From Planctomycetota bacterium (lineage in GTDB: Bacteria > Planctomycetota > Phycisphaerae > Phycisphaerales > UBA1924), in contig JAFEBO010000006.1 in the NCBI GenBank assembly GCA_018242625.1, forward strand, positions 124,001-188,000: DNA of 64,000 bases. The letters are read 5' to 3'. Of the stretch, positions 52,497 through 59,898 are shown one piece after another. Made by a program: the position numbers and the translations under genes. The notes beneath the pieces were generated by a model. The model saw nothing but the letters and a program-made list of their open reading frames with translations. It was not told where the DNA came from and made no database searches. Positions within the stretch are counted from its first letter, which is position 1. Each line of letters begins with the position of its first letter.

Positions 52497-53282
52497 TTAT
52501 GGGCAGAGCAGGGCGTTGTAGGCCTGCACGAATATCACGAAATCCGCATCGTCCACCAATCCGTCGGAGTTGAGGTCCGACGGGCAGCCAAAGGGCATTG
52601 CCGGATCCGCGCAATCGAGCAGGTTGTACGAAGCCGCAAAGAGAACAAAGTCGGCATCATCCACGAACCCATCCGCGTTCTGGTCCGACGGGCACGGCTC
52701 GCCGACCCGGAAACGGACGGTGATCGGATCGGAGTCCACAAACTTTCCGGAAACATCCCACGCGATGAATGTGACATCGTAAAGACCCGCGGACTCGAAG
52801 CCGTAGGCCTGATCGTGGTTGTGATCTCCGGGCGGAGTCGAGAACGACCGATCGAAACGCGACGCTCCGTCGCTCCGCGCCATCACCGAAAAGTCGCCCA
52901 GCTCGTCAAAGACGCCCCAGTCGACCCGGGTCGTGCCGGCGCTCACCGGCGTGACGGACGCGATCTCCCAAGCGAAGTCGCCGCCGTTGAGCCGGCCGGT
53001 GAAGAAGAAGTAATCGCTGGTGAGCAGAACTTCGTCGCCGCCAAACCAGCCCCCGATCGGGCCGGAAGCAAACGGCTCCGAGACGCTGTAGCAGGCCGGA
53101 AGTCCGTTCAAGAGCAGCCTGCCGGAGCTGATCGTGAACGCCGTTTCGGTCGGGTAGTACCCGGCCTTGATGAGGATCTTGTCTCCGGAAGCACCGGAGA
53201 GGGTATCGATCGTGATGTGGTTGTGCGCCGCCGCGATACCCGCGATCGCGGAGACGGCGGCGAATGAGATGAGTGCTTTCAT
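52497..53282 (-). CDS. Secreted choice-of-anchor-like surface protein with dockerin-like tail
   Basis: The 261-residue protein has a signal peptide (MKALISFAAVSAIAGIAAAH). The secreted domain begins HITIDTLSGASGDKILIKAG and has GDFAWEIASVTPV, then a C-terminal GDHNHDQAYGF and AGLYDVTFIAWDVSGKF, ending SDPITVRFRV. This H-x-x-x..F..xxG-x-Y pattern resembles the choice-of-anchor M/TIGR03769 surface domain; the match is from memory. The last 65 residues (nt 52500-52694) are the dockerin-like module, loops VDDADF and VDDADF, ending ALLCP. It is a paralog of the protein at 53313, whose C-terminus is instead PEP-CTERM-like. It is the last gene of a four-gene leftward block. Confidence 0.87.
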   Translation of the reverse strand: MKALISFAAVSAIAGIAAAHNHITIDTLSGASGDKILIKAGYYPTETAFTISSGRLLLNGLPACYSVSEPFASGPIGGWFGGDEVLLTSDYFFFTGRLNGGDFAWEIASVTPVSAGTTRVDWGVFDELGDFSVMARSDGASRFDRSFSTPPGDHNHDQAYGFESAGLYDVTFIAWDVSGKFVDSDPITVRFRVGEPCPSDQNADGFVDDADFVLFAASYNLLDCADPAMPFGCPSDLNSDGLVDDADFVIFVQAYNALLCP

Positions 53283-53312
53283 GGCTGTTTGTTCCTTGAG
53301 ATGGACGGGCTC

Positions 53313-54200
53313 TCAGAATCGGCGCCGGCGTGCGGCGACCGCGGTTCCCAGGCCGAGCAGTGCAAGAGCGGATGGCGACGGAATCGAGTTGACGAGGAAT
53401 GAGAACGTGTCCGAAGCGGCATACACCCCGTTCACGTCGTAGACACGCATCTTGATTTCATACTCACCCCGCGCGCTGACAAAGAGGCCCCAGCCCTCGA
53501 AGTGATTGCCGTATCCAAGGTAGAGGCTGCGATCGGCCAGCGAGCCGCCGCCCGACTGCGCCGCGTCGTAGACACCAAAGGTATCGAACACCGTGGGTCC
53601 CACCGTGGTGGTCGTCTGGAGCTGGCGGAGTGCGTTGTTCGTATTTCCCGCCGGATTGATCATCTGCCCCATCGCGAAGCTCGCGAGCGGCGAGCCGTGC
53701 AGCGCGGTCACCGAGACGATTTCGTACGCGAACGAGCCCCCCGTCAGGCGTCCTGCGGCAACGAACGCATCGGCGCCGGTCGGATTGAATCCGGCGCGCT
53801 CGGTCGACGGATGCAGCGCCGCCATGCTCGACTGCGCGTACCAGCCCGCGACCGGCGAAACGCCGCCCCCCTCGGCGGGTCGATAGTTCGACGGGGCGGC
53901 GTGGAGCAGGTTGAACGACACCTGATCGAACGGAGCATTCGGATCGGCGGCGTACCGCGCACTCCGCGTCTGAAACTGAGTCTGACCGTTGACCGTTGCA
54001 AACCGGTACGACCACTGCTCGCTCTCGGGCGCGCCGCTGGTGCCGTAACCGGTGCGCAGAAGAATCTGGTCACCGGGCGATCCGGTCGCGGTATCAAAGC
54101 CGACGTGCACGCTCCGGAATGCGGTAGCCGCTCCGAACGAAGAAGCGACGAAAGCCGCCGCACAGGATGCAAGGCCGAACAAATGGTTCATCTTCAACAT
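53313..54200 (-). CDS. Secreted choice-of-anchor-like surface protein with PEP-CTERM-like tail
   Basis: This 295-residue protein has a signal peptide (MLKMNHLFGLASCAAAFVAS) and a secreted domain starting HVGFDTATGSPGDQILLRTG, with GSFAYEIVSVTALHG, and near the end GNHFEGWGLFVSARGEYEIK followed by MRVYDVNGVYAASDTFSFLV. These segments line up one-to-one with the protein at 52497, so the two share one domain. The tail is IPSPSALALLGLGTAVAARR followed by RRF, a Pro-Ser-Pro motif, hydrophobic helix and Arg cluster, PEP-CTERM-like. Its gene lies between the pseudopilin and the dockerin-tagged paralog. Confidence 0.87.
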   Translation of the reverse strand: MLKMNHLFGLASCAAAFVASSFGAATAFRSVHVGFDTATGSPGDQILLRTGYGTSGAPESEQWSYRFATVNGQTQFQTRSARYAADPNAPFDQVSFNLLHAAPSNYRPAEGGGVSPVAGWYAQSSMAALHPSTERAGFNPTGADAFVAAGRLTGGSFAYEIVSVTALHGSPLASFAMGQMINPAGNTNNALRQLQTTTTVGPTVFDTFGVYDAAQSGGGSLADRSLYLGYGNHFEGWGLFVSARGEYEIKMRVYDVNGVYAASDTFSFLVNSIPSPSALALLGLGTAVAARRRRF

Positions 54201-54254
54201 GACAGTTCTTTCTCCGGGCTCTCCCCGGAAAGCTGGAATCTGAATCGGATGGCG

Positions 54255-55022
54255 CTACTGCGCCGTTTCTGGATCAAATGGGCTGGTCGCCGGCGAAAAG
54301 CGTTTCGCGAAATCGGGCCAAAGCCACGGCCGCGAACTTCCGTCGGCGAAGAGGTAGTGAGCGGAGCCGACCTGCGCCATCGAAGCCCCGTGCCTGCGGA
54401 CCGCGATCGCCTGCTCGACCGCACCCGCATTTTTCAGCGCGTGGGTCACCAGGTGATCGACAGTCCCGGCGGCGTTGGGCTCGTACACATAGATCGTGAG
54501 CGATGGCCGGGGCACAAGCCCCACACGGTCGAACGCGAAGGTGCGTCCGCCGGGCAGAGGCTTCTTTGTGACCGGGTTGAAATCCACTCCGGGGGTCAGC
54601 GGCTCGAAGTGCTCGTTGGTCGCGAACGACGTCGCCTTGTTCGCACGATCGGGATCGCGCGTGCAGAAGCGGTCGGCAACAACCACGCCGTACGGCTGCA
54701 GCGACTGCAGCCAGGATGAAGCGCTGACGAGTGAGCCCGAGGTGTGGCTGGAGACGGGAAACCTCTCTCTGTTGTTGTTGCAATACAGCACGACCCCCTG
54801 CCCGATGGAGCGGAGGTTCGCAAGGCACCGCGTGTCGAGCGCTGCGTTCCGTGCTCCCCGCAGCGCGGGGGCAAGAAGCGAGATCAGCACCGCGACAACC
54901 GCGATGACAACAAGAAGCTCGATCAGCGTGAACGCGCCGCACCGGGCCGGTACACGTCCACATTCGCCATTCTTCAAGAGAATTCCCCGAAGTGCGCGGG
55001 CAGCGCCGGCGCACGAAACCAC
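54255..55022 (-). CDS. Type II/IV pseudopilin-like protein
   Basis: The 255-residue protein contains a prepilin peptidase site and helix, CGAFTLIELLVVIAVVAVLI, from about residue 28. The Glu at +5 of the mature sequence (FTLIE) is present. The globular part has SLQPYGVVVADRFCTRDPDR and a closing RRHGASMAQVGSAHYLFADG stretch, matching the planctomycete-type pseudopilins with a C-terminal beta domain. Start is GTG at 55022; the leader before the cleavage site is longer than usual, so an internal start is possible. It lies 27 bp after the Cys-rich membrane protein and 54 bp before the surface protein at 54200. Confidence 0.87.
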   Translation of the reverse strand: MVSCAGAARALRGILLKNGECGRVPARCGAFTLIELLVVIAVVAVLISLLAPALRGARNAALDTRCLANLRSIGQGVVLYCNNNRERFPVSSHTSGSLVSASSWLQSLQPYGVVVADRFCTRDPDRANKATSFATNEHFEPLTPGVDFNPVTKKPLPGGRTFAFDRVGLVPRPSLTIYVYEPNAAGTVDHLVTHALKNAGAVEQAIAVRRHGASMAQVGSAHYLFADGSSRPWLWPDFAKRFSPATSPFDPETAQ

Positions 55023-55049
55023 ACGTCGAACACGCAGTGGAATGCCCGG

Positions 55050-55688
55050 TCAGGCACGCCTGGGTGGAGGTTCGAGCGCCTCGAGCGTCCGGGACGCCGG
55101 GCGGCTTTCCTTCGCGATCGCCCCCGCATCAACGCGCGCCGGCGGGGCCAGGCGCTCCTCCGCGCGCATCGGAGAAAAGGGTGGCAGGCTCATCGCCAGC
55201 ACCTGCTTGATCCCCTTGCACGCAAGCGCCGACATCGAAAGTCCCGCCGCCGGGCGCTGCGCTTCGCATCCCGCTCCCGCCTCGGTGGCCGGACCCTCGG
55301 TACGGATCCCTTGATCAAGCTTCGATTTGATGCCTTCGACGCACACCGAGCATTCCGCGCTCCCCGCACGAACGTCGTTGGCCGCGGCGATCCAATCTTC
55401 TTCGGAAAACGAGACACCCACGGGCGGCCTTACGCCGTGCCGGATCGCCCAGGCCAGCCGCTGCCGCGGCGTGTGGCAGCAGCAGTGCGCCCAGCACTCC
55501 GCGGCCGATGCGCAGCCGCAGGCATGATCTTCGCACGGATAGCGCTCGAGGCCCGTCAGCACACCGCCGCACCACTGCGCGAGAACCCACGGCGTCGGGA
55601 CAAACCCGATCGACACGACGACGTAAATCACCGCCAGAAAGGCGGCGACAAGACGAACCCGATCGGGATGGCGCGTGAACGCCTTCAC
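55050..55688 (-). CDS. Cys/His-rich membrane protein with CGC-CW-CCCH motif
   Basis: The 212-residue protein starts at GTG 55688 and has one membrane helix near the N-terminus (VRLVAAFLAVIYVVVSIGFV). The next segment CEDHACGCASAAECWAHCCC, followed by HTPRQRLAWAIRHGV and RPP, is dense in Cys/His and looks like a metal- or redox-binding motif; I recall similar conserved sequences in other planctomycetes, but the family has no function I can name. The C-terminal half is Pro/Ala-rich with further Cys pairs (CSVC). It is the first gene of a block with the pseudopilin and two surface proteins. An AT-rich palindrome lies directly upstream. Confidence 0.72.
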   Translation of the reverse strand: MKAFTRHPDRVRLVAAFLAVIYVVVSIGFVPTPWVLAQWCGGVLTGLERYPCEDHACGCASAAECWAHCCCHTPRQRLAWAIRHGVRPPVGVSFSEEDWIAAANDVRAGSAECSVCVEGIKSKLDQGIRTEGPATEAGAGCEAQRPAAGLSMSALACKGIKQVLAMSLPPFSPMRAEERLAPPARVDAGAIAKESRPASRTLEALEPPPRRA

Positions 55689-55694
55689 TCTTCA

Positions 55695-55719
55695 AATGTA
55701 TAGTCACGCAGTATAAATT
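55695..55719. promoter_or_regulatory. AT-rich operator-like palindrome upstream of the Cys-rich gene
   Basis: Arms AATGTATA (55695-55702) and TATAAATT (55712-55719) match at 7 of 8 paired positions around a 9-base centre. The site is 7 bases from the start codon at 55688 and contains a -10-like TATACT on the minus strand (55715-55710). A repressor site is inferred. Confidence 0.4.
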
Positions 55720-55787
55720 CCAGTTCGGCAGTAAATTTAAACCTGCCGGACCGCCCGACGGCTGCGGTGGGCCCTGCGTTTCGGGGG

Positions 55788-57077
55788 CTACCGATCCAGT
55801 TCCGCCGCCACGATATTGATCGAGCCGAGGATTGCCACGATGTCGCTCAAGACATGCCCCTCTGCCATCTTCGCAACGGTCGAATAGTTAATGAAGCTCG
55901 GCGGGCGCGTCTTCACGCGCCAGGGGCGCGGGCCGCCGTCGCTGACGATGTAGTACCCAAGTTCGCCGTTGGCCGTTTCGTTGGCGCCGTAAATCTCGGC
56001 GACGGGGGGCTTCCAGCCGCGGTTGGTCATGATCAGCTCGAAATGCTGGATGAGGCCTTCGATCGAGCCGTAGACATCCTTCTTATTCGGCTTGACCATC
56101 TTCGAATCGGCGAAGGTGTCCATCGGGCCGCCGGGGATCTTGTCGATGAGCTGCTCGATAATGCTGGCGCTTTGTTTCATCTCTTCCACGCGGACGAGGT
56201 ACCGCGCGTAGCAGTCGCCGTCGTCGCAGACCGGCACCTGGAACTTCACGGCCTCGGCGCCCTGGCCGTCCCAGTTGTCGGCGTAGCAGAGGTACGGATC
56301 GTCCTTCCGCAGATCGCGTTTCACGCCGCTGGCGCGGGCGAGGGGGCCGGTGAGGCTGAACGCGTTGGCCTCGTCACGGGTCATCACGCCGATGCCCTTG
56401 GTGCGATCCCAGAAGATCCGGTTGCGGTTGAGCAGGCCCTCGACCTCGCTGAGAGCCTTGGGCAGTTCCTTGTGGATGAAGTTCTTGATGAGCGTCTTGA
56501 ACATCGCCTCATCGGGAAGGTCCATCATCGCGCCGCCGACGCGGGTCCAGTCGGGGTGGAAGCGCTGGCCGCTGATGAAATCGCAGATGTCGTAGATCTT
56601 TTCTCGCAGGTTGAAGCAGTAAAGAAAGCCGGTGATCGCGTTCAGGTCCAGGCCCGCCGCCCCCACGCACAGGAGGTGATCCTGGATGCGCGCGAGCTCC
56701 GCCATGATCGTTCGCACCGCCTTGCAGCGCGGCGCGATGTCGATCCCGAACAGCTTCTCGACGCAGTGATGCCAGCAGATGTCGTTGGCGATCGGCGACA
56801 GATAGTTCATCCGGGAAACGATCGTGACGTACTGGTTGTAATCCAGCACCTCGCCGAGCTTCTCAAAGCCCGAGTGCAGGTAGCCGATGTGCGGGGTAAT
56901 GCGGGCGATCCGCTCGCCGTCCAGCTCCATCACGATCCGGAGCGTCGTGTGGGTGGCGGGGTGCTGGGGGCCGAAGTTCAGCACCCAGCGGTCGCCGGTG
57001 TCCACGTGCTTCTTGATGTAGTCGATGTTGTCGGAATCGACCTCGATCGTCTGGGCTGGTTTGAGTGTGTACGGCAT
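55788..57077 (-). CDS. nuoD: NADH-quinone oxidoreductase subunit D
   Basis: NuoD is a peripheral-arm subunit of respiratory complex I, related to the large subunit of NiFe hydrogenases but without the metal site. The 429-residue protein has VLNFGPQHPATHTTLRIVME, then GYLHSGFEKLGEVLDYNQY, and SPIANDICWHHCVEKLFGI, with GELGYYIVSDGGPRPWRVK and SDIVAILGSINIVAAELDR at the end. No other nuo genes lie in the window, so the complex is not encoded as a single cluster here. A minus-strand terminator for the next leftward gene sits upstream of it. Confidence 0.96.
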   Translation of the reverse strand: MPYTLKPAQTIEVDSDNIDYIKKHVDTGDRWVLNFGPQHPATHTTLRIVMELDGERIARITPHIGYLHSGFEKLGEVLDYNQYVTIVSRMNYLSPIANDICWHHCVEKLFGIDIAPRCKAVRTIMAELARIQDHLLCVGAAGLDLNAITGFLYCFNLREKIYDICDFISGQRFHPDWTRVGGAMMDLPDEAMFKTLIKNFIHKELPKALSEVEGLLNRNRIFWDRTKGIGVMTRDEANAFSLTGPLARASGVKRDLRKDDPYLCYADNWDGQGAEAVKFQVPVCDDGDCYARYLVRVEEMKQSASIIEQLIDKIPGGPMDTFADSKMVKPNKKDVYGSIEGLIQHFELIMTNRGWKPPVAEIYGANETANGELGYYIVSDGGPRPWRVKTRPPSFINYSTVAKMAEGHVLSDIVAILGSINIVAAELDR

Positions 57078-57157
57078 AGGGAAGGTTCTCGCGAGAAGGC
57101 GATCATAGATCCCGCCGACCCCGCCCGGGACGCGGCGCCGGGGCCCGCGCAGCGCGC

Positions 57158-57184
57158 AAAAAAGCCCGCCGTTGCGGCGGGCTT
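57158..57184 (-). terminator. Rho-independent terminator after the PEP-CTERM gene
   Basis: On the minus strand AAGCCCGCCG (57184-57175), a 3-base loop and CGGCGGGCTT (57171-57162) form a perfect 10-bp stem, followed by a T-run (57161-57158). It ends transcription of the gene at 57208-57885. Confidence 0.85.
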
Positions 57185-57207
57185 GGGGTGTGCGATGGGG
57201 CGGAGCC

Positions 57208-57885
57208 TTACCGCTTGCGACGGAGGGTGATCAGCCCGGCCAGGCCGGCCAGAGCGAGGGAACCCGATGAGGGAATCAGCGTCGCCGTGAAGAGCCAGTC
57301 CGAGGAATCGATATGCGGCGAGCCGGAAGGTCCGTGGTTGAGCCATCCCCAGCCGGAGATGCCGCTGAACCCGCGGTGGCCCGCATCGTTGTCCTCGTTG
57401 CCAAGGCGGAAGTAGTAGTTGTCCTGCTGCTTGTCCACCAGCCCGATCGTGTCACCCAGGGGAGACTTGATCGTGCCGCTGTTCTGCATCATGGCGCCGC
57501 CGTACGCGACCCACCAGTCGTCGTCGCCGGGAACCTGCGAGACGCCGACCGAGTACGTGAAGTCGACCGTGTACACGCCGGTGCGCGCTTCCGCGGCGTA
57601 GGCGGAACCGACGTCGCGCCCGCCGTAGACCGTGCCGTAGATGTGGATGACCGAGGTGGTCACCATCATCTTCATGTTCGAAAGGGCATGATCGAAGTCG
57701 AACGTGTAAATGTCGTGGTCGGCCGTGGCGTTGTAAAGCTCATCAAGGCGCAGCCCGTAGAGCGGCGGACGGGCGCCCCCGTCGGGATGGTTGTGCAGCT
57801 GATACAAGCCCGGAACGATGAGCGCCGACTGCGCGCAAGCGCAGATGAGCGCGCCGGCAGCGCCGGCAGCAACAAAACGATTCAT
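57208..57885 (-). CDS. Secreted protein with PEP-CTERM-like tail
   Basis: From ATG 57885 (MNRFVAAGAAGALICACAQS), with GGAGAGG upstream, the protein has 225 residues. After the signal it starts LIVPGLYQLHNHPDGGARPP then LYGLRLDELYN, followed by beta-type segments (IYTFDFDHALSNMKMMVT, VIHIYGTVYGGRDVG). The same type of sequence is common among PEP-CTERM proteins, though no biochemical role is known. The tail is LIPSSGSLALAGLAGLITLR ending RKR: Pro-Ser motif, helix and basic end. It is alone, with a strong terminator downstream and the haloperoxidase-like gene divergent upstream. Confidence 0.85.
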   Translation of the reverse strand: MNRFVAAGAAGALICACAQSALIVPGLYQLHNHPDGGARPPLYGLRLDELYNATADHDIYTFDFDHALSNMKMMVTTSVIHIYGTVYGGRDVGSAYAAEARTGVYTVDFTYSVGVSQVPGDDDWWVAYGGAMMQNSGTIKSPLGDTIGLVDKQQDNYYFRLGNEDNDAGHRGFSGISGWGWLNHGPSGSPHIDSSDWLFTATLIPSSGSLALAGLAGLITLRRKR

Positions 57886-58265
57886 GTGGTACCTCTCCTC
57901 CAAACCCAAACAAAGCTGCCTTCGACCGCCCGTTCTCTGCGGGCGCGGAATAAGCCTCAGGCCGCAACGCATGCTACCGGCGTTTGGACTCGGAGCAACA
58001 GCGTGCCACCGTTTTTGGTGAAAAACTCCTTACGTACAGCGCTTCTTGGTCAAATCACAACATCAAATTGGTCCAATAACACGTTCTGCCCCGCGCTGGT
58101 CAACGCCCTTCCAATTGAGTTGTTTTAGAGACCTTCGTGGTTCTGGGCCGTACGTGCCCGCGTATTGATTGAGAGCGGACGCATTTGTCTTGCTCTCCGC
58201 GCGTGGCTGGTGTACAAGTTCAGTCTCGCGTATTACTTGTGCGTCTGGCGGAGATGAGGGGAATC
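57886..58265. other. 380-bp divergent intergenic region
   Basis: No gene recognised. The region is relatively AT-rich in its middle and contains an inverted repeat GTTTTT-GGTG-AAAAAC (58011-58026) and two TTGGTC copies near 58050-58080. Both the PEP-CTERM gene (leftward) and the haloperoxidase-like gene (rightward) must draw promoters from it, but none matches a consensus well. Confidence 0.35.
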
Positions 58266-59840
58266 ATGATTCGTTCGAGCGCGATCTGGCCGGCAATGGC
58301 CGCGGCCTTGTTCACTCTGGCGGCACGCGCGGACGTCGTGACCGAATGGAACGAGCTTTACAAGGCCCTGACCCGGCTCCAGGGCGGCGCGCCGTGCCCG
58401 ATCAGCCGCGCCGGCCCCATGTTCAATCTGGCGATGTTCGATGCCGTGAACGGCATCGACCGCGTCGAGAATTTCCCGACTTCTTTCAAGCCCTATCTCA
58501 CCGGGCTCCCCGTTCCCTTCGCCGGCGCATCGCGTGAAGCGGCGGCCGCGGCGGCGGCCCACGAAGTGATGGCCTCGATCTACAACCTGCAGAGCGACGA
58601 ACTTCCCCAGATCGGCCCGATGATCCACGGGCTTTACGCCGCACAGCTCGATGCGATCCCCGACGGTCCGGCCAAGGCCAACGGCGTCGCGTTTGGTGAG
58701 GCGGTCGGCACCGCGATGAAGCTGTGGCGCTTCGGCGACGGCTACGACGGGAATCCCTCCTACACGCTGGGCGGGCAGCCCGGCGACTGGTGCATCACTC
58801 CGGACGGACCGTTCGTCCAGCCTTTCACGCCGCACTGGGGCAACGTCACGCCCTGGGGCCTCGAAGACGGGCACATGTTCCGCCCGACGCGGCTGACCGA
58901 CTACGGGAGCATGGCGAACCTGCTGGCGAGCGCCGAGTACGCCGCGCAGATCAACGGGAGCGAAACGATTCCCGGCGTGAAGGACCTGGGCGCACGCAAC
59001 AGCACGACCCGAACCGCGGACCAGACCGAGGCGGCCTGGTTCTGGGCCAACGACCGCGACGGGACCAGCAAGCCGCCCGGCCAGCTCATCGACATCACGC
59101 TCACTGTTTCTGCGCAGCAGAATCTGAGCCTCTCGCAGAACGCGCGCCTGTTCGCCCTCGTGGCGATGGGGCTGGGCGATGCCTGCATCTCCGCGTGGGA
59201 CGCCAAATACGACACGCCCATCGACCTCTGGCGTCCCATCGACGCCGTCCGCGAAACGCTAAACGACGGCAATCCGCTGACCATCAGCGATCCGGCGTGG
59301 CTTCCTCTCAACGACTTCACACCCCCTTTCCCCGCGTATGTCTCGGGGCACGCAACCTTCGCGGCGGTGCACGCCTCGATCATGGAGCAGTACTTCGGGA
59401 CCGACAACATCCCGTTCTCGCTCGAGAGCGACGAGTTCAAGGTCAACACGTCGCTGGGCTATCCGCCCCACCTCACGCGGTCGTTCTCGAGTTTTTCGCA
59501 GGCGGCCTGGGAGAACGCGATGAGCCGCATCTGGCTTGGCGTGCACTTCTACTGGGACGCGATGGACGGCAACACGCTGGGCTACCAGGTCGGCGGGTAT
59601 CTCTTTGCGCATCGCCTGAGGCCGGTGCCTTCGGGCCCCTGCCCGGCCGATCTGGTTGCGGACAGCGTGGTGGACGACACGGACTTTGTGAGCTTCGCGG
59701 TTCAGTACGATGCATTTGACTGCCGCACGCTCGCGATGCCGGCCAACTGCTCGGCGGATCTCAACGGCGACAACTTCGTGGACGACACCGACTTCGTGCT
59801 CTTCGCGACGGCCTACGAGGAATTCCTCTGCCCGACGTGA
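58266..59840 (+). CDS. Secreted vanadium-dependent haloperoxidase-like enzyme with dockerin-like tail
   Basis: From ATG 58266 (MIRSSAIWPAMAAALFTLAA), with GAGGGG four bases upstream, the protein has 524 residues. The vanadate/phosphate-binding motifs of the PAP2/vanadium-haloperoxidase family are in order: KYDTPIDLWRPIDAVR (about 313), PAYVSGHATF (about 356, PSGH-like) and SRIWLGVHFYWDAMDG (about 418). It would act extracellularly, either as a haloperoxidase or as a phosphatase. The C-terminal 66 residues (nt 59640-59837) are the dockerin-like module with loops VDDTDF and VDDTDF, ending FLCPT, one residue longer than the others. It is the only catalytic domain seen with this tag here. Confidence 0.93.
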   Translation: MIRSSAIWPAMAAALFTLAARADVVTEWNELYKALTRLQGGAPCPISRAGPMFNLAMFDAVNGIDRVENFPTSFKPYLTGLPVPFAGASREAAAAAAAHEVMASIYNLQSDELPQIGPMIHGLYAAQLDAIPDGPAKANGVAFGEAVGTAMKLWRFGDGYDGNPSYTLGGQPGDWCITPDGPFVQPFTPHWGNVTPWGLEDGHMFRPTRLTDYGSMANLLASAEYAAQINGSETIPGVKDLGARNSTTRTADQTEAAWFWANDRDGTSKPPGQLIDITLTVSAQQNLSLSQNARLFALVAMGLGDACISAWDAKYDTPIDLWRPIDAVRETLNDGNPLTISDPAWLPLNDFTPPFPAYVSGHATFAAVHASIMEQYFGTDNIPFSLESDEFKVNTSLGYPPHLTRSFSSFSQAAWENAMSRIWLGVHFYWDAMDGNTLGYQVGGYLFAHRLRPVPSGPCPADLVADSVVDDTDFVSFAVQYDAFDCRTLAMPANCSADLNGDNFVDDTDFVLFATAYEEFLCPT

Positions 59841-59898
59841 ACGGCCCTTTGCCTCTGCCTGCGGGCTGCTCCGCTTTGGTTTTCGGTAATCTGAGCCG

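Noticed and set aside
55767..57230. Long plus-strand open frame antisense to nuoD (487 codons)
   Set aside because: Shadow of conserved nuoD; no domain.
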